Positions 44,627 through 54,654 are shown, counted from the first letter of the stretch. The stretch: DNA of 64,000 nucleotides from Pseudomonas oryzihabitans (GCF_006384975.1 NZ_CP021645.1:1-64000), one strand, 5' to 3'. Translations and numbers: made by a program. Notes: a model not told the origin generated them from the letters alone.

Positions 44627-46068
44627 GCGCGGTCTCCGGTCAGCTGGTCTTTGGGATTGTCTTCTTCCAGGCCGTCATCGGCGCCGGACAACGGACGCTT
44701 GGGGTGCCGATCGGTACCCGGACCACCGGAGGTGGGCAGATCGCCTTCGCCGGTATGCGGCCCCTTGCCGATCAGGCGCAGGGCATAGAGGGTGCCGATG
44801 CCGAACACGGCGAAATAGACCACCACGAAGGCCACCAGGGTGATGCTCAGCTGGGTGACGCTGTGATTCGACACCCCGTCCTTGGTCCGTAACAAGCCGT
44901 AGACGATCCACGGCTGACGGCCCACCTCGGTGGTGAACCAGCCGGCCAGCAGGGCGATGAGACCGACCGGCCCCATGCACATCACCAGGCGCAGGAAACC
45001 GCGGGTCTCGAACAGTTTGCCGCGCCAGCGCAGCCAGGCGCTCCACAGACCGGCGGCGATCATCAGCAGGCCCAGGGCGACCATGATGCGGAACGACCAG
45101 AACACCACGTAGGCCGGCGGCCGGTCTTCCTTGGGGAAGTCCTTGAGGGCCGGGATCGGCTCGGTGAAGCTGTGCTTGAGGATCAGGCTACCGAGCACCG
45201 GGATCTCGACCTTGTAGAGCGTCTTCTCCTGTTCCATGTCCGGCCAGCCGAACAGGATCAGCGGGGTCGCCTCGCCGGGCGGATTCTCCCAGTGTCCCTC
45301 CATCGCGGCGATCTTGGCCGGCTGGTGCTCCAGGGTATTGAGGCCATGGGCATCGCCGACGAAGGCCTGGATCGGCGCCACCAGCAGGGCCATCCACATG
45401 GCCATGGAGAACATCTTGCGCACCGCCGGGTTGTCGTTACCGCGCAGCAGGTGCCAGGCCGCCGAGGCCCCGACCAGGAAGGCCACCGACAGGTAGGCGG
45501 CGATGGTCATGTGCGCCCAGCGGAAGGGGAAGGACGGATTGAAGATCACCGCCAGCCAGTCCATCGGGACGATGCGGCCATCGACGATCTCGTAGCCGGC
45601 GGGCGTGTGCATCCAGCTGTTGGAGGCCAGGATCCAGAAGGTCGACATCAGGGTGCCGATGGCCACCATCACCGTCGAAAAGAAGTGCAGGCCGCGGCCG
45701 ACGCGATTCCAGCCGAACAGCATGACGCCGAGGAAACCGGCTTCGATGAAGAAGGCGGTGAGCACCTCGTAGGTCAGCAACGGCCCGGTCACGGCGCCGG
45801 CATAGTCGGCGAAGCCGCTCCAGTTGGTGCCGAATTCATAGGCCATCACCAGACCGGACACCACGCCCATGCCGAAGAAGATCGCGAAGATCTTCAGCCA
45901 GAAGTGATACAGATCCTTGTAGACGTGATTGTCGGTCTTCAGCCAGAGGCCTTCGAGCACGGCGAGAAAACTCGCGGAGCCGATGGACAACGCCGGGAAG
46001 ATGATGTGGAAGGACACGGTGAAGGCAAACTGAATCCGCGCGAGATCCAGGGCTTCGAGGCCAAACAT
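44623..46068 (-). CDS. cioA: cyanide-insensitive bd-type oxidase subunit I
   Basis: 481 residues, CydA/CioA family. Haem-ligand regions: QFAFTVSFHIIFPALSIGSA with His19-type ligand near the N-terminus, and later PAKIAAMEGHWENPPG containing the E-GHW quinol/haem motif. TEVGRQPWIVYGLLRTKDGV is the conserved GRQPW motif. The Q loop appears short, as in CioA and not E. coli CydA. Set between cyanide-related genes, it should allow respiration when HCN blocks haem-copper oxidases. Confidence 0.9.
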   Translation of the reverse strand: MFGLEALDLARIQFAFTVSFHIIFPALSIGSASFLAVLEGLWLKTDNHVYKDLYHFWLKIFAIFFGMGVVSGLVMAYEFGTNWSGFADYAGAVTGPLLTYEVLTAFFIEAGFLGVMLFGWNRVGRGLHFFSTVMVAIGTLMSTFWILASNSWMHTPAGYEIVDGRIVPMDWLAVIFNPSFPFRWAHMTIAAYLSVAFLVGASAAWHLLRGNDNPAVRKMFSMAMWMALLVAPIQAFVGDAHGLNTLEHQPAKIAAMEGHWENPPGEATPLILFGWPDMEQEKTLYKVEIPVLGSLILKHSFTEPIPALKDFPKEDRPPAYVVFWSFRIMVALGLLMIAAGLWSAWLRWRGKLFETRGFLRLVMCMGPVGLIALLAGWFTTEVGRQPWIVYGLLRTKDGVSNHSVTQLSITLVAFVVVYFAVFGIGTLYALRLIGKGPHTGEGDLPTSGGPGTDRHPKRPLSGADDGLEEDNPKDQLTGDRA

Positions 46069-46284
46069 AGTGAATACCTTCTGTTAATCACTAGATAAGT
46101 TTGAACGCTAATTTAAAATTATGCGTATAGTGATGAAGGTTAGCACGCTCCTTGATGGACCACTCATGGCAGATGATCCGTAAAAAACCATATCAGAGGT
46201 TTGGGTCTCCTTAGGCACTCGGCATGGTTTTGTTAGGCATGGTTGCTAAAGTTTATTATTTTTCCTGTCTGGGTTTTGAAAAGG
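46069..46284 (-). promoter_or_regulatory. cio operon promoter region
   Basis: 216 AT-rich bases between the MocR gene end and the cioA start, both leftward. No gene. Several TTTAAAATTA-type stretches could be promoter elements; I found no convincing ANR box (TTGAT-N4-ATCAA). Confidence 0.45.
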
Positions 46285-47697
46285 TCAAATGAGTGAACTC
46301 ACCAGGCTGCCTAGCGTTTGCATGGCTTTTTCACGTTCGTTAGTCCAGGGGTAACCATAGTTGAGGCGTATGCAATTCTTGAAGTGACGTGACGCCGAAA
46401 AGATAGGCCCCGGTGCCAGGCTTATTCCTTCTGCCAGCGCGCGGTGAAATAGTGCCAAGGAGTCGACTTGCTCAGGCAATTCAAACCAGAGCAGGAATCC
46501 TCCCGCGGGTCGGGTAACCCGACTCTGAGCAGGGAAGTAACGGGACGCTGCAGCAAGCATTTCCCCCTGGCGGACTTCCAACGTATGCCGCAATTTACGC
46601 AGGTGCCGATCGTAGCCGCCATGCTGCAGGTAATCGGCAATGGCCATTTGCGCGGGTATGGAGGGTGATATGGTCGTCATGAGTCGCAGTTGCTCAACGC
46701 GATTCGCATAGCGTCCCGCGGCAGCCCAGCCGATCCGATAACCAGGCGCTAACGTCTTCGAGAATGAACAGCAGTGCATGACCAGCCCTTTGCTGTCGAA
46801 GTGCTTGACCGGACGAGGTGGTTGTGTGCCGAAATACAACTCCGCATAGACATCGTCTTCGATCAGAGGTATTTCATGGTGGGCAAGCAACTCGTAGAGT
46901 TCTTGTTTGTCGTGCTCATCCATGGAAGCGCCTACGGGGTTCTGTAAGTGGGTCATGAACCAACAGGCTTTAATCGGCAAAGTTTGCAGACTTTCGGCTA
47001 AAACAATGAGGTCAATGCCTTTGCGCGGATGCACGGGTATTTCCACTGCTTTGAGTTTGAGTCGTTCCAAGGCCTGTAGCGTGCCATAGAAAGCCGGAGC
47101 CTCAACCGCCACCATGTCGCCAGGGGCCGTGACGGCTTGCAAGCACAGATTCAAGGCTTCCATCGCGCCGCCGGTCACGACAACTTCGCCAGGCTGGACG
47201 GTGATGCCGTTGAAGACATAGCGTTGAGAAATCTGTCGAAGCAGATCTGGGTGGCCGCCCGTCATGTCGCAGATGAGGGACTTGCCTGATATGCCACGTA
47301 GGGCGTGGGACATCGAGCGGCTCAGCCTTGCCAGGGGGAAAAGATCCGGGTCAGGAAAGGCTGAGCCAAAAGGTATGGTGTTGGGGTCGCGTAGTGAGTT
47401 CAGGACGGAGAACGCCAATTGGCTGACATTGACCTCTGTCGTGCGCGCCTTGAACACGCCGACATCAGGTTCGGCCAGTAACTGGTTCGCCTGCTGTCGC
47501 ACATAGTAGCCGGAGCGTTCGCGGGCCTGTATCAGGCCTCGGTCTTCCAGCAGGTAGTAGGCCTGGAAGACGGTGGAAGGGCTGACGCCGAAACTACGAC
47601 TTGCATGGCGTACCGACGGCACCTTTTCCCCAGGGGAAAGGATGCCGTTGCGAATGGACTGCGCAATCTCTTCAGCCAGTTGTTCGTACCGCTTCAT
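46285..47697 (-). CDS. MocR-type (GntR/aminotransferase) regulator
   Basis: 470 residues from ATG 47697 (AGAGG upstream; longer in-frame starts exist up to 47775). The start MKRYEQLAEEIAQSIRNGIL matches the known start of PA4132-type proteins. N-terminal GntR HTH (PSVRHASRSFGVSPSTVFQA) and a large aminotransferase-fold domain with PLP Lys in CSFSKTLAPGYRIGW. Divergent from nirA. In P. aeruginosa the corresponding MocR gene (PA4132) lies in the cyanide-induced PA4129-PA4134 cluster, so it probably controls nirA and perhaps cio. Confidence 0.8.
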   Translation of the reverse strand: MKRYEQLAEEIAQSIRNGILSPGEKVPSVRHASRSFGVSPSTVFQAYYLLEDRGLIQARERSGYYVRQQANQLLAEPDVGVFKARTTEVNVSQLAFSVLNSLRDPNTIPFGSAFPDPDLFPLARLSRSMSHALRGISGKSLICDMTGGHPDLLRQISQRYVFNGITVQPGEVVVTGGAMEALNLCLQAVTAPGDMVAVEAPAFYGTLQALERLKLKAVEIPVHPRKGIDLIVLAESLQTLPIKACWFMTHLQNPVGASMDEHDKQELYELLAHHEIPLIEDDVYAELYFGTQPPRPVKHFDSKGLVMHCCSFSKTLAPGYRIGWAAAGRYANRVEQLRLMTTISPSIPAQMAIADYLQHGGYDRHLRKLRHTLEVRQGEMLAAASRYFPAQSRVTRPAGGFLLWFELPEQVDSLALFHRALAEGISLAPGPIFSASRHFKNCIRLNYGYPWTNEREKAMQTLGSLVSSLI

Positions 47698-47880
47698 CTT
47701 CAGGCGTACCTCTTCTGCGTTCGGCTGCTGGCTGGCCATGGCCTGGATGGCTCTCTGGTACGGCTCATGCCTCATCTGATCTGGTTTTTTAGCATAAATC
47801 TGAGGCTGTACTAGGCTTTTGTAAAATTTTAACGTCGCGCTCTATAGCCGGCTGCCCGGCCCAGCAGATGGGGTTCCTCG

Positions 47881-49551
47881 ATGTATCAGTACGACGACTA
47901 TGATCGCGCGCTAGTCCTTGAGCGCGTTGACCAATTCCGAGACCAAATACAGCGAAGAGTGACGGGTGAGCTGTCGGAGGAAGAGTTCTTGCCATTGCGC
48001 TTGCAGAATGGTCTTTATCTCCAGAAGCATGCGTACATGTTGCGAGTAGCTATTCCATACGGCACGTTGAGCGCGGCGCAGATGCGCGTGCTGGCGCAAA
48101 TTGCCAAGGAATACGATCGTGGTTATGGGCACTTCACAACGCGCCAGAATATCCAGTTCAACTGGATAGATTTGGCGCAGGTCCCGGATATTCTGGAGCG
48201 ATTGGCAGCCGTAGATATGCATGCCATTCAAACGTCGGGGAATTGCGTTCGCAATGTGACTACCGAAGCGTTCGCGGGTGTTGCTGCTGACGAATTGCTG
48301 GACCCGCGGCCCTTTGCCGAGATATTGAGGCAGTGGTCCACGATCAATCCGGAATTTCTCTTCCTGCCACGAAAATTCAAGATAGCTATTTGCTCTGCTG
48401 AAGAAGATCGTGCGGCCATCATGGTTCACGATATTGGTCTGTATTTATATAAAGGCGCCGAGGGACGCCCTGTGCTTCGCGTTATCGTGGGCGGCGGGCT
48501 GGGCAGAACTCCGATCCTTGGCCAGTGCATTCGTGACAGTCTGCCGTGGGAACATCTGCTGTCGTATGTGGAAGCGATATTGCGGGTATACAACCGTTAT
48601 GGTCGTCGCGATAATAAATACAAGGCGCGTATCAAAATATTAGTGAAGTCACTCGGGATCGATGCCTTTGCCGCGGAGGTGGAGCGCGAGTGGGAGCAAA
48701 TCAAGGACAGCCCGGCCAAGCTCACCGTGGCGGAGTACGAGCGGGTAGCTCGTACCTTCACTCCGCCTCTCTATGACGTCTTGGCTGACAGCGACTTAGA
48801 CTTCGGTACCTGTCTGAGCCAGGACGCTGGTTTCGCTCGCTGGGTCAAACACAATGTAAGGGCGCACAAGGTCGCTGGATATCGCGCCGTACTGCTGTCG
48901 ACCAAGCCGGGGATACAGGCGCCGCCCGGTGATGTCACTGCCGAGCAGATGGAAGCGGTCGCTGACTGGTCCGAGCGCTTTGGCTTCGGCGAGATACGCA
49001 TTTCGCACGAGCAAAACATCGTTTTGCCCGATGTCCGCCTTCGAGATCTCCATGCGTTATGGCGTCTCGCCAGCGTCGCAGGTCTCGGTGTATCGAATGG
49101 TGGTCTGCTGACCGATATCATCGCCTGTCCCGGAGGGGATTTCTGCTCTTTGGCAAACGCCAAATCCATCCCTATCGCTCACAGTATCCAAGCCAAATTC
49201 GATGACTTGGATTATCTACATGATCTCGGTGATATCAGCCTCAATATTTCAGGGTGCATGAACGCTTGCGGCCACCACCATATTGGCAATATCGGAATAT
49301 TGGGTGTCGATAAGAACGGAAGTGAGTGGTATCAGATCACTATTGGCGGCTCACAGGGTAAGGACAGTCGGTTGGGTAAGGTCATAGGGCCGTCATTTTC
49401 GGCAGATGAGGTGGCAGCGGTGGTTGAGCAATTGATCGACACCTTTGTACGAAATCGCATATTCGGCGAGTCGTTTCTGGAAACCGTCGAGCGTATTGGC
49501 CTGGAGCCGTTCAAGAAAGCCGTCTATGAAAATGCCGAGGCTGATGTGTGA
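47881..49551 (+). CDS. nirA: sirohaem sulfite/nitrite reductase, NirA-like (PA4130 type)
   Basis: 556 residues. GYGHFTTRQNIQFNWIDLAQ (residues about 79-98) and QTSGNCVRNVTTEAFAGV are ferredoxin-like and sirohaem-binding segments. The 4Fe-4S/sirohaem cysteines are Cys416 and Cys422 (CPGGDFC) and Cys459 and Cys463 (GCMNACG). It reduces sulfite or nitrite with six electrons. The pair with a DUF934 gene and a divergent MocR gene mirrors the cyanide-induced PA4129-PA4132 region of P. aeruginosa, so a role under cyanide stress is likely. Confidence 0.82.
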   Translation: MYQYDDYDRALVLERVDQFRDQIQRRVTGELSEEEFLPLRLQNGLYLQKHAYMLRVAIPYGTLSAAQMRVLAQIAKEYDRGYGHFTTRQNIQFNWIDLAQVPDILERLAAVDMHAIQTSGNCVRNVTTEAFAGVAADELLDPRPFAEILRQWSTINPEFLFLPRKFKIAICSAEEDRAAIMVHDIGLYLYKGAEGRPVLRVIVGGGLGRTPILGQCIRDSLPWEHLLSYVEAILRVYNRYGRRDNKYKARIKILVKSLGIDAFAAEVEREWEQIKDSPAKLTVAEYERVARTFTPPLYDVLADSDLDFGTCLSQDAGFARWVKHNVRAHKVAGYRAVLLSTKPGIQAPPGDVTAEQMEAVADWSERFGFGEIRISHEQNIVLPDVRLRDLHALWRLASVAGLGVSNGGLLTDIIACPGGDFCSLANAKSIPIAHSIQAKFDDLDYLHDLGDISLNISGCMNACGHHHIGNIGILGVDKNGSEWYQITIGGSQGKDSRLGKVIGPSFSADEVAAVVEQLIDTFVRNRIFGESFLETVERIGLEPFKKAVYENAEADV

Positions 49552-50057
49552 AAAATGTTATCAGGTTGGTTGATGGCGTTCCTGAGTTAGTGCAGGACGA
49601 CCCCTGGGTCGTCATCAAGGATGACCAGGAGCTATCAGCGGATGAGCGCGCTATAGTGCCCGCCAATAGCTGGGTGGCTAGGCAGCCCGCGGCAGTCTTG
49701 GCGGGTGATGAGATAAGTTCGGACGGCGTGCTTTTTAGTGCGGAAGATGAATTTGCTGATTGGCAGGATCGACTAAATGTTGTTCCGTTGATTGCCATCG
49801 AATTTTCTTCTTTTCGCGATGGGCGAGGTTATAGTCAGGCTTACCTGCTGAGAAGTCGTTACCATTTCGAGGGTGAGCTGCGCGCCATCGGTGATGTTCT
49901 GCGTGATCAACTAAGTTATATGCGCCAGTGCGGCTTCAACAGCTTTGCAGTGCGCCAGGATAAATCCGCCGTAGATGCCTTGAAAGGGCTCGCGGGCGTC
50001 AGTGTGCTGTACGGTCGTTCCGTTGTCGAGCCGAGGCCTCTGTATCGGCGTCGCTGA
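49548..50057 (+). CDS. DUF934 protein, partner of the sirohaem reductase
   Basis: 169 residues from GTG 49548, which overlaps the nirA stop (GTGTGA). The C-terminal part has the DUF934 pattern: VVPLIAIEFSSFRDGRGYSQ, AYLLRSRYHFEGELRAIGDV, RDQLSYMRQCGFNSFAVRQD. DUF934 proteins accompany assimilatory sulfite/nitrite reductases and may serve in electron delivery or assembly. Function not known. Confidence 0.85.
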   Translation: MKNVIRLVDGVPELVQDDPWVVIKDDQELSADERAIVPANSWVARQPAAVLAGDEISSDGVLFSAEDEFADWQDRLNVVPLIAIEFSSFRDGRGYSQAYLLRSRYHFEGELRAIGDVLRDQLSYMRQCGFNSFAVRQDKSAVDALKGLAGVSVLYGRSVVEPRPLYRRR

Positions 50058-50138
50058 AAGTAGGGGTACCTGTTTCTGTTGGAAAATCCCTGACGACTCG
50101 TTCGACGCTGCTCATTTCCTAACAACGAGGAGTAGTCC

Positions 50139-51614
50139 ATGACTCACCTTGCCAATCGATTCCCGGTCTTCGATCAACAGTTCATTGCCGGACAATGGCG
50201 TGATGGTCGCGATGGCAGTGTGCTGCAAGTGACCAATCCGTTCGACGGTAGCCCGTTGGCGCAAATCGTCCAGGCTGATCGCGACGACCTCGACGAGGCC
50301 TATCGCAAGGCCGCCGAAGCCCAGGTGAAGTGGGCCGCTACCGGGCCTGCCGAACGGGCCGCGGTGATGCATCGGGTGGTGCAGCTGTTCGATGAGCACC
50401 GCGAAGCCATCATCGACTGGATCATCCGTGAATCCGGCAGTACCCGGATCAAGGCGCAGATCGAGTGGGGCGCGGCCCGCGGCATCACCCTGGAGTCGGC
50501 CTCCTTCCCGGCACGCGTCCATGGTCGGCTATTGCCATCCAACGTGCCCGGCAAGGAAAACCGCGTCTATCGCGAGGCCCTGGGCGTAGTGGGTGTGATC
50601 AGTCCCTGGAACTTCCCGTTGCACCTGTCGCAACGCTCCGTGGCGCCCGCCTTGGCGCTGGGTAATGCGGTGGTGATCAAGCCCGCGAGCGACACCCCGG
50701 TCACGGGGGGATTGCTACTGGCTAGTCTCTACGAGGCGGCGGGCCTACCTGCGGGACTGCTCAGCGTGGTGGTCGGCGCAGGATCCAAGATCGGCGATGC
50801 CTTCGTCGAGCATGAAGTGCCGAAGTTCATCTCCTTCACCGGCTCGACGCCAATCGGTCTGAACATCGGCCGGCTGGCGTCGGGTGGCAAGCATCTCAAG
50901 CATGTGGCGCTCGAGTTGGGTGGCAACAGTCCCTTCGTGGTCTTGGCCGATGCCGATCTGGAGCAGGCTGTCAGCGCCGCGGTGATGGGCAAGTTCCTGC
51001 ACCAGGGACAGATCTGCATGGCGATCAACCGGATCATCGTCGAGGACGGGATCTACGATGCCTTCGTCCAGCGCTACGCTGAAAAGGTCAGGGCGCTGAA
51101 GGTCGGCAACCCGCACGACGCTGATACGGTGATCGGTCCGATCATCAATGCCAATCAGCTGCAGGGCTTGCTGCAAAAGGTCTCACGCGCCAAGGAAGAG
51201 GGTGCTCGCGCGGTGGTCGAAGGCGAGGTGCAGGGTCAGTTGCTGCCGCCCCATGTGTTCGCTGAGGTCACCCAGGACATGGAGATAGCCCGCGAAGAGA
51301 TCTTTGGACCCCTGGTTGGTATTCAGCGTGCCCGCGACGAAGCCCACGCCCTGGAGTTGGCCAATGACAGCGAATTCGGTCTGTCCAGCGCGGTGTTCAG
51401 TGGCGATATCGAGCGGGCCGTGCGCTTCGCGCGGCAGGTCAAGGCCGGCATGACCCATGTCAACGACATCCCGGTGAATGACGAAGCCCATGCGCCCTTC
51501 GGTGGCGAAAAGAACTCCGGACTTGGTCGCTTCAATGGTGACTGGGCCATCGAAGAGTTCACCAAGGACCATTGGATCAGCGTACAAGCCAGTCCGCGCC
51601 GCTATCCCTTCTGA
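50139..51614 (+). CDS. NAD(P)-dependent aromatic aldehyde dehydrogenase, copy 2
   Basis: 491 residues, identical to the enzyme at 23591-25066 except for five residues (Pro39, Arg318, Asn339, Gln379, Ala484). Active-site Glu259 and Cys293 are unchanged. Similarity at DNA level starts at the ATG and ends at the stop; flanks differ. GAGGAG precedes the start. Here it precedes a coniferyl-alcohol-dehydrogenase-like gene by 20 bases, suggesting alcohol to aldehyde to acid oxidation, and would also consume benzaldehyde released from mandelonitrile. Confidence 0.85.
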   Translation: MTHLANRFPVFDQQFIAGQWRDGRDGSVLQVTNPFDGSPLAQIVQADRDDLDEAYRKAAEAQVKWAATGPAERAAVMHRVVQLFDEHREAIIDWIIRESGSTRIKAQIEWGAARGITLESASFPARVHGRLLPSNVPGKENRVYREALGVVGVISPWNFPLHLSQRSVAPALALGNAVVIKPASDTPVTGGLLLASLYEAAGLPAGLLSVVVGAGSKIGDAFVEHEVPKFISFTGSTPIGLNIGRLASGGKHLKHVALELGGNSPFVVLADADLEQAVSAAVMGKFLHQGQICMAINRIIVEDGIYDAFVQRYAEKVRALKVGNPHDADTVIGPIINANQLQGLLQKVSRAKEEGARAVVEGEVQGQLLPPHVFAEVTQDMEIAREEIFGPLVGIQRARDEAHALELANDSEFGLSSAVFSGDIERAVRFARQVKAGMTHVNDIPVNDEAHAPFGGEKNSGLGRFNGDWAIEEFTKDHWISVQASPRRYPF

Positions 51615-51634
51615 TAGGTTCTGGGAGCAACACC

Positions 51635-52408
51635 ATGCTCAACGGTAAAGTGCTGGTCATCACCGGGGTCTCCTCCGGCATCGGTGAAGAAACCGCGCGT
51701 CTTGCCCAGGCGCAGGGCGCCTCTGTCATCGGCGTGGACATCAACCGACCCAAGATCGACATCGACCGCTTCATCCAGGCCGACTTGGCGTCCCAGGCCT
51801 CGATTGACCGCCTGCTGGGGCAACTCCCCCACGGCATCGATGGCTTGGCCAATATCGCTGGGTTACCGCCAACCCACGAGGCGGAGCAAGTGCTCAAGGT
51901 CAATCTGGTTGGCCTCAAGTACCTGACGATGGGGTTACTGCCGCTATTGGCCGACAACGCCTCAATCGTCAATCTCGCCTCGCTAGCCGGTATCGGCTGG
52001 CCGCAGTCAATCGCTGCGATCAAGGCTAGCGAGCAACTGAGCTTTGCCGGTACTGGCGCGTTTTGCGCTCAGCATGAAATCGTTGGCGCGCGCAGCTATT
52101 TCTTTGCCAAGGAGGCACTGATCGCCTGGACGTTGCAGAACCGTTGGACCTGGCGCGAGCGAGGCATTCGGATGAACGCCGTCAGTCCCGGGCCGGTGGA
52201 TACGCCGATTCTCAAGGATTTCATTGAGACCTTGGGCGCCCGCGCTGAAGAAGATATGAAGACCATGGATCGACCGGGGCATGCCAACGACATCGCCCCG
52301 GTCGTCGCCTTCCTGCTGAGCGACGGGTCGCGTTGGATGCGGGGTACCAATGTGGCGGTCGATGGCGGTATGCACTCGCACATTCTGGCCAGTGGCAACG
52401 GCCTTTGA
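51635..52408 (+). CDS. SDR alcohol dehydrogenase, coniferyl-alcohol-dehydrogenase-like
   Basis: 257 residues from ATG 51635 (GGGAG upstream). Classical short-chain dehydrogenase: NAD(P) motif TGVSSGIGEETARLAQ near residues 10-25, GLANIAGLPPTH, active-site Tyr/Lys in ARSYFFAKEALIAW, and VSPGPVDTPILKDF. The sequence resembles CalA (coniferyl-alcohol dehydrogenase of Pseudomonas HR199) and 3-alpha-HSD-type enzymes. With the ALDH gene it may turn an aryl alcohol into the acid. The substrate is uncertain. Confidence 0.75.
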   Translation: MLNGKVLVITGVSSGIGEETARLAQAQGASVIGVDINRPKIDIDRFIQADLASQASIDRLLGQLPHGIDGLANIAGLPPTHEAEQVLKVNLVGLKYLTMGLLPLLADNASIVNLASLAGIGWPQSIAAIKASEQLSFAGTGAFCAQHEIVGARSYFFAKEALIAWTLQNRWTWRERGIRMNAVSPGPVDTPILKDFIETLGARAEEDMKTMDRPGHANDIAPVVAFLLSDGSRWMRGTNVAVDGGMHSHILASGNGL

Positions 52409-52570
52409 GCAAGCAGCGTACACCAGCAAGCCATGGCGTTTCATCGATCAGCCCAGCGCTCAGCTCGAGGCCGTGACGGCCAGTCGCCTCTGCCTTCGCA
52501 AATGGCGCGCCGCTGCGGCGAACGCTCACTCATTGAGGGCTGCAGGCGCGTCTGAAGCACGGCTCCGGCG

Positions 52571-54480
52571 TCAGAGAAGGTCGGTATCGATCTGCAGCCG
52601 TTTGAGTCTCGAAGCCAGCGTCGTGGGTTTCATGCCGAGCAGTTGGGCGGCGCCATCCTTGCCGAAGAGCTTGCCCTGGCAGGCGCGCAGGGCCGCCTGG
52701 GTGTTCTCCCGCTCCAGCTCGCGCAGTTGCGCATCGGTCAGAATGGTGGCGCTTGGCGCGAGAGCGACGCGCCGGGGGGCGGTTCCGCTGCCTTCATCGG
52801 GCAGATCGATACTGAGCTGGTGGTCCTGCGCGGTGATCAGGGCCCGCTCGATGACGTTCTGCAGTTCGCGAATGTTCCCTGGCCACGCATAGCGCTGCAG
52901 TCGCGCCAGATCCGCTGCCCGCAGGCGTCGGCCGGGCCGATTGAGACGCTTCCCTATGTCGCTGATGAAGTGTAGCGCCAAGGGGGCGATATCCTCCGGC
53001 CGCTCCCGCAGTGCTGGCGAGTGGATGGGGAAGACGTTGAGACGGAAATACAGGTCTTCACGAAAGCGCTTGGCCTGTACCTCTTCACGGAGATTGCGAT
53101 TGGTCGCTGCGACGATGCGTACGTCCACCCGGCGTGTGCGCTCCTCTCCCACGCGCTCGAACTGGCCCTCCTGCAGTACCCGCAACAACTTGCTCTGCAG
53201 GTCCAGGGGGATCTCGCCGATCTCGTCGAGAAACAGGGTTCCGCCGTCGGCCAGTTCGAAGCGCCCGACCCGATCACGCACGGCGCCCGTGAAGGCGCCA
53301 CGGATATGGCCGAAGAATTCGCTTTCGAACAGCTCGGCTGGGATCGCGGCGCAATTGACCCTGATCAACGGCTGGGCGCAGCGCCGGCTGGCCTGGTGGA
53401 TGGCCCGCGCGATCAGCTCTTTGCCAGTCCCGGATTCGCCATGGATCAGGACACTGGCATCGGTGGGGGCCACCACGTCGATTTGCTTGATGATCTTCAG
53501 GATCGGCTCGCTTTGCCCGACGATCTCGCGGTAGCTGTGCTCGATGTGAATTTCTTCCTGCAGGTAGGCATTCTGTTCTTCGAGTCGCTGCTTGAGCTGC
53601 TGTAGCTCTTCCAAGGCACTGGTCAGCTGCGTCTCCATGCTGCGTCGTTCGGTGATGTCGCGGAACACCACCACGGCACCCACCAGCTTGCTATCCGAGA
53701 TGACGGGCGTACTGGTGAATTCCACTGGAAAGCAACTACCGTCCCGGCGCCAGAACACCTCCTGGCGGCCTTCGTGTACGACGCCATCGTGTACGGCGCG
53801 ATAGATCGGGCACTCTTCGACCGGATAGTGCGAGCCGTCAGCATGGCTGTGGTGATGAATCAGATGGATGTTCTTGCCGATCATGTCCTCCGGTTCCCAG
53901 CCGAGCATCCGCGCACCCGCCGGATTGACGAAGGTGGCCAGGCCCTCGCAGTTGATACTGTAGATACCATCGCCGACGGCGCTGAGCAGGAGCTGGTTGT
54001 CGCGCTCGGTTTCCTTGAACAGGTTGAGGATGTTGCGCCATTCGATCAGCCCCCGCGCATGGTCCGGGCGGTGTCCGCCTGATCCAGCTGAAAGCGTTGG
54101 CGCCGCTGTTCGCGCAGTACCAGGATGAGTTGCTGCCGCCCCTTCAGATACAGGCTGGTAGCGGTGATCTCCAATTGCAGACGTTCGCCGCTCTTGCAGT
54201 TACAGGTCAGGTCATCGGTCCAGCCGCGGCCCTTTTCGATCACGGCCTGACTGAACACGATGAGATCCGCCAACTGATGGCCGAACAACTTGCTGACCGG
54301 TAGCGTCAGCAAGTCCTGGCGTGGATAGCCCAGCAGCTGACAGGTCGCGATGTTCAGGTCACCGAAGCGATCCGCATAGGGATCGAGCAGGGCGATGGCA
54401 TCCGCGCAGTGCTCGAACACCATGTGGCGGGAGGAATATGCGAGGTCGGCCCAATCGGAGAGGTGGTCGGTCTCGATCAT
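52571..54480 (-). CDS. nitA: sigma-54 activator of Nit1C with PAS domains, frameshifted
   Basis: The start at 54480 reads a first PAS-like domain (MVFEHCADAIALLDPYADRF; LLGYPRQDLL) and ends at a TGA near 54046 after RTMRGG. The next frame, from about 54050, continues LIEWRNILNLFKETERDNQL with a second PAS domain, then the AAA+ core: GESGTGKELIARAIH (Walker A), the GAFTGA loop, LFLDEIGEI (Walker B), and a Fis HTH. One base added to the GGGGG run at about 54048-54052 joins them into about 636 residues. It is divergent from nitBCDEFGH and should activate it. Confidence 0.78.
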
Positions 54481-54513
54481 CTACGGAATCTCGTGATGGC
54501 TAGTACGAATTAT

Positions 54514-54536
54514 CGTAGTTCTACGCCTTTGCGTAG
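54514..54536. promoter_or_regulatory. nested palindromes, candidate activator site (UAS)
   Basis: CTACGC (54521-54526), CTTT, GCGTAG (54531-54536) is a perfect inverted repeat. CGTAG (54514-54518) also pairs with CTACG (54521-54525). It lies about 100 bases before the sigma-54 promoter, the usual distance for an enhancer-binding protein. Confidence 0.6.
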
Positions 54537-54637
54537 CCTCGGAAAAGGTGCAGAAAGCCGATAAAAAGACCGTGTCAGATGGATAAATCCAGAAAAATCA
54601 AATGCTTGTATAACGGCGAAAAAAGCTTCTTCCACTT

Positions 54638-54654
54638 GGCATGTCCTTCGCTAT
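54638..54654 (+). promoter_or_regulatory. sigma-54 promoter of the Nit1C operon
   Basis: TGGCATG-TCCT-TCGCT: GG at 54639-54640 and GC at 54651-54652 with the required ten bases between, close to the consensus TGGCAYG-N4-TTGCW. It lies 64 bases before nitB. Confidence 0.78.

Noticed and set aside
45172..46098. 308-codon plus-strand frame opposite cioA
   Set aside because: Translation is His/Gln/Glu-rich noise from the complementary strand of a membrane protein; cioA is certain.
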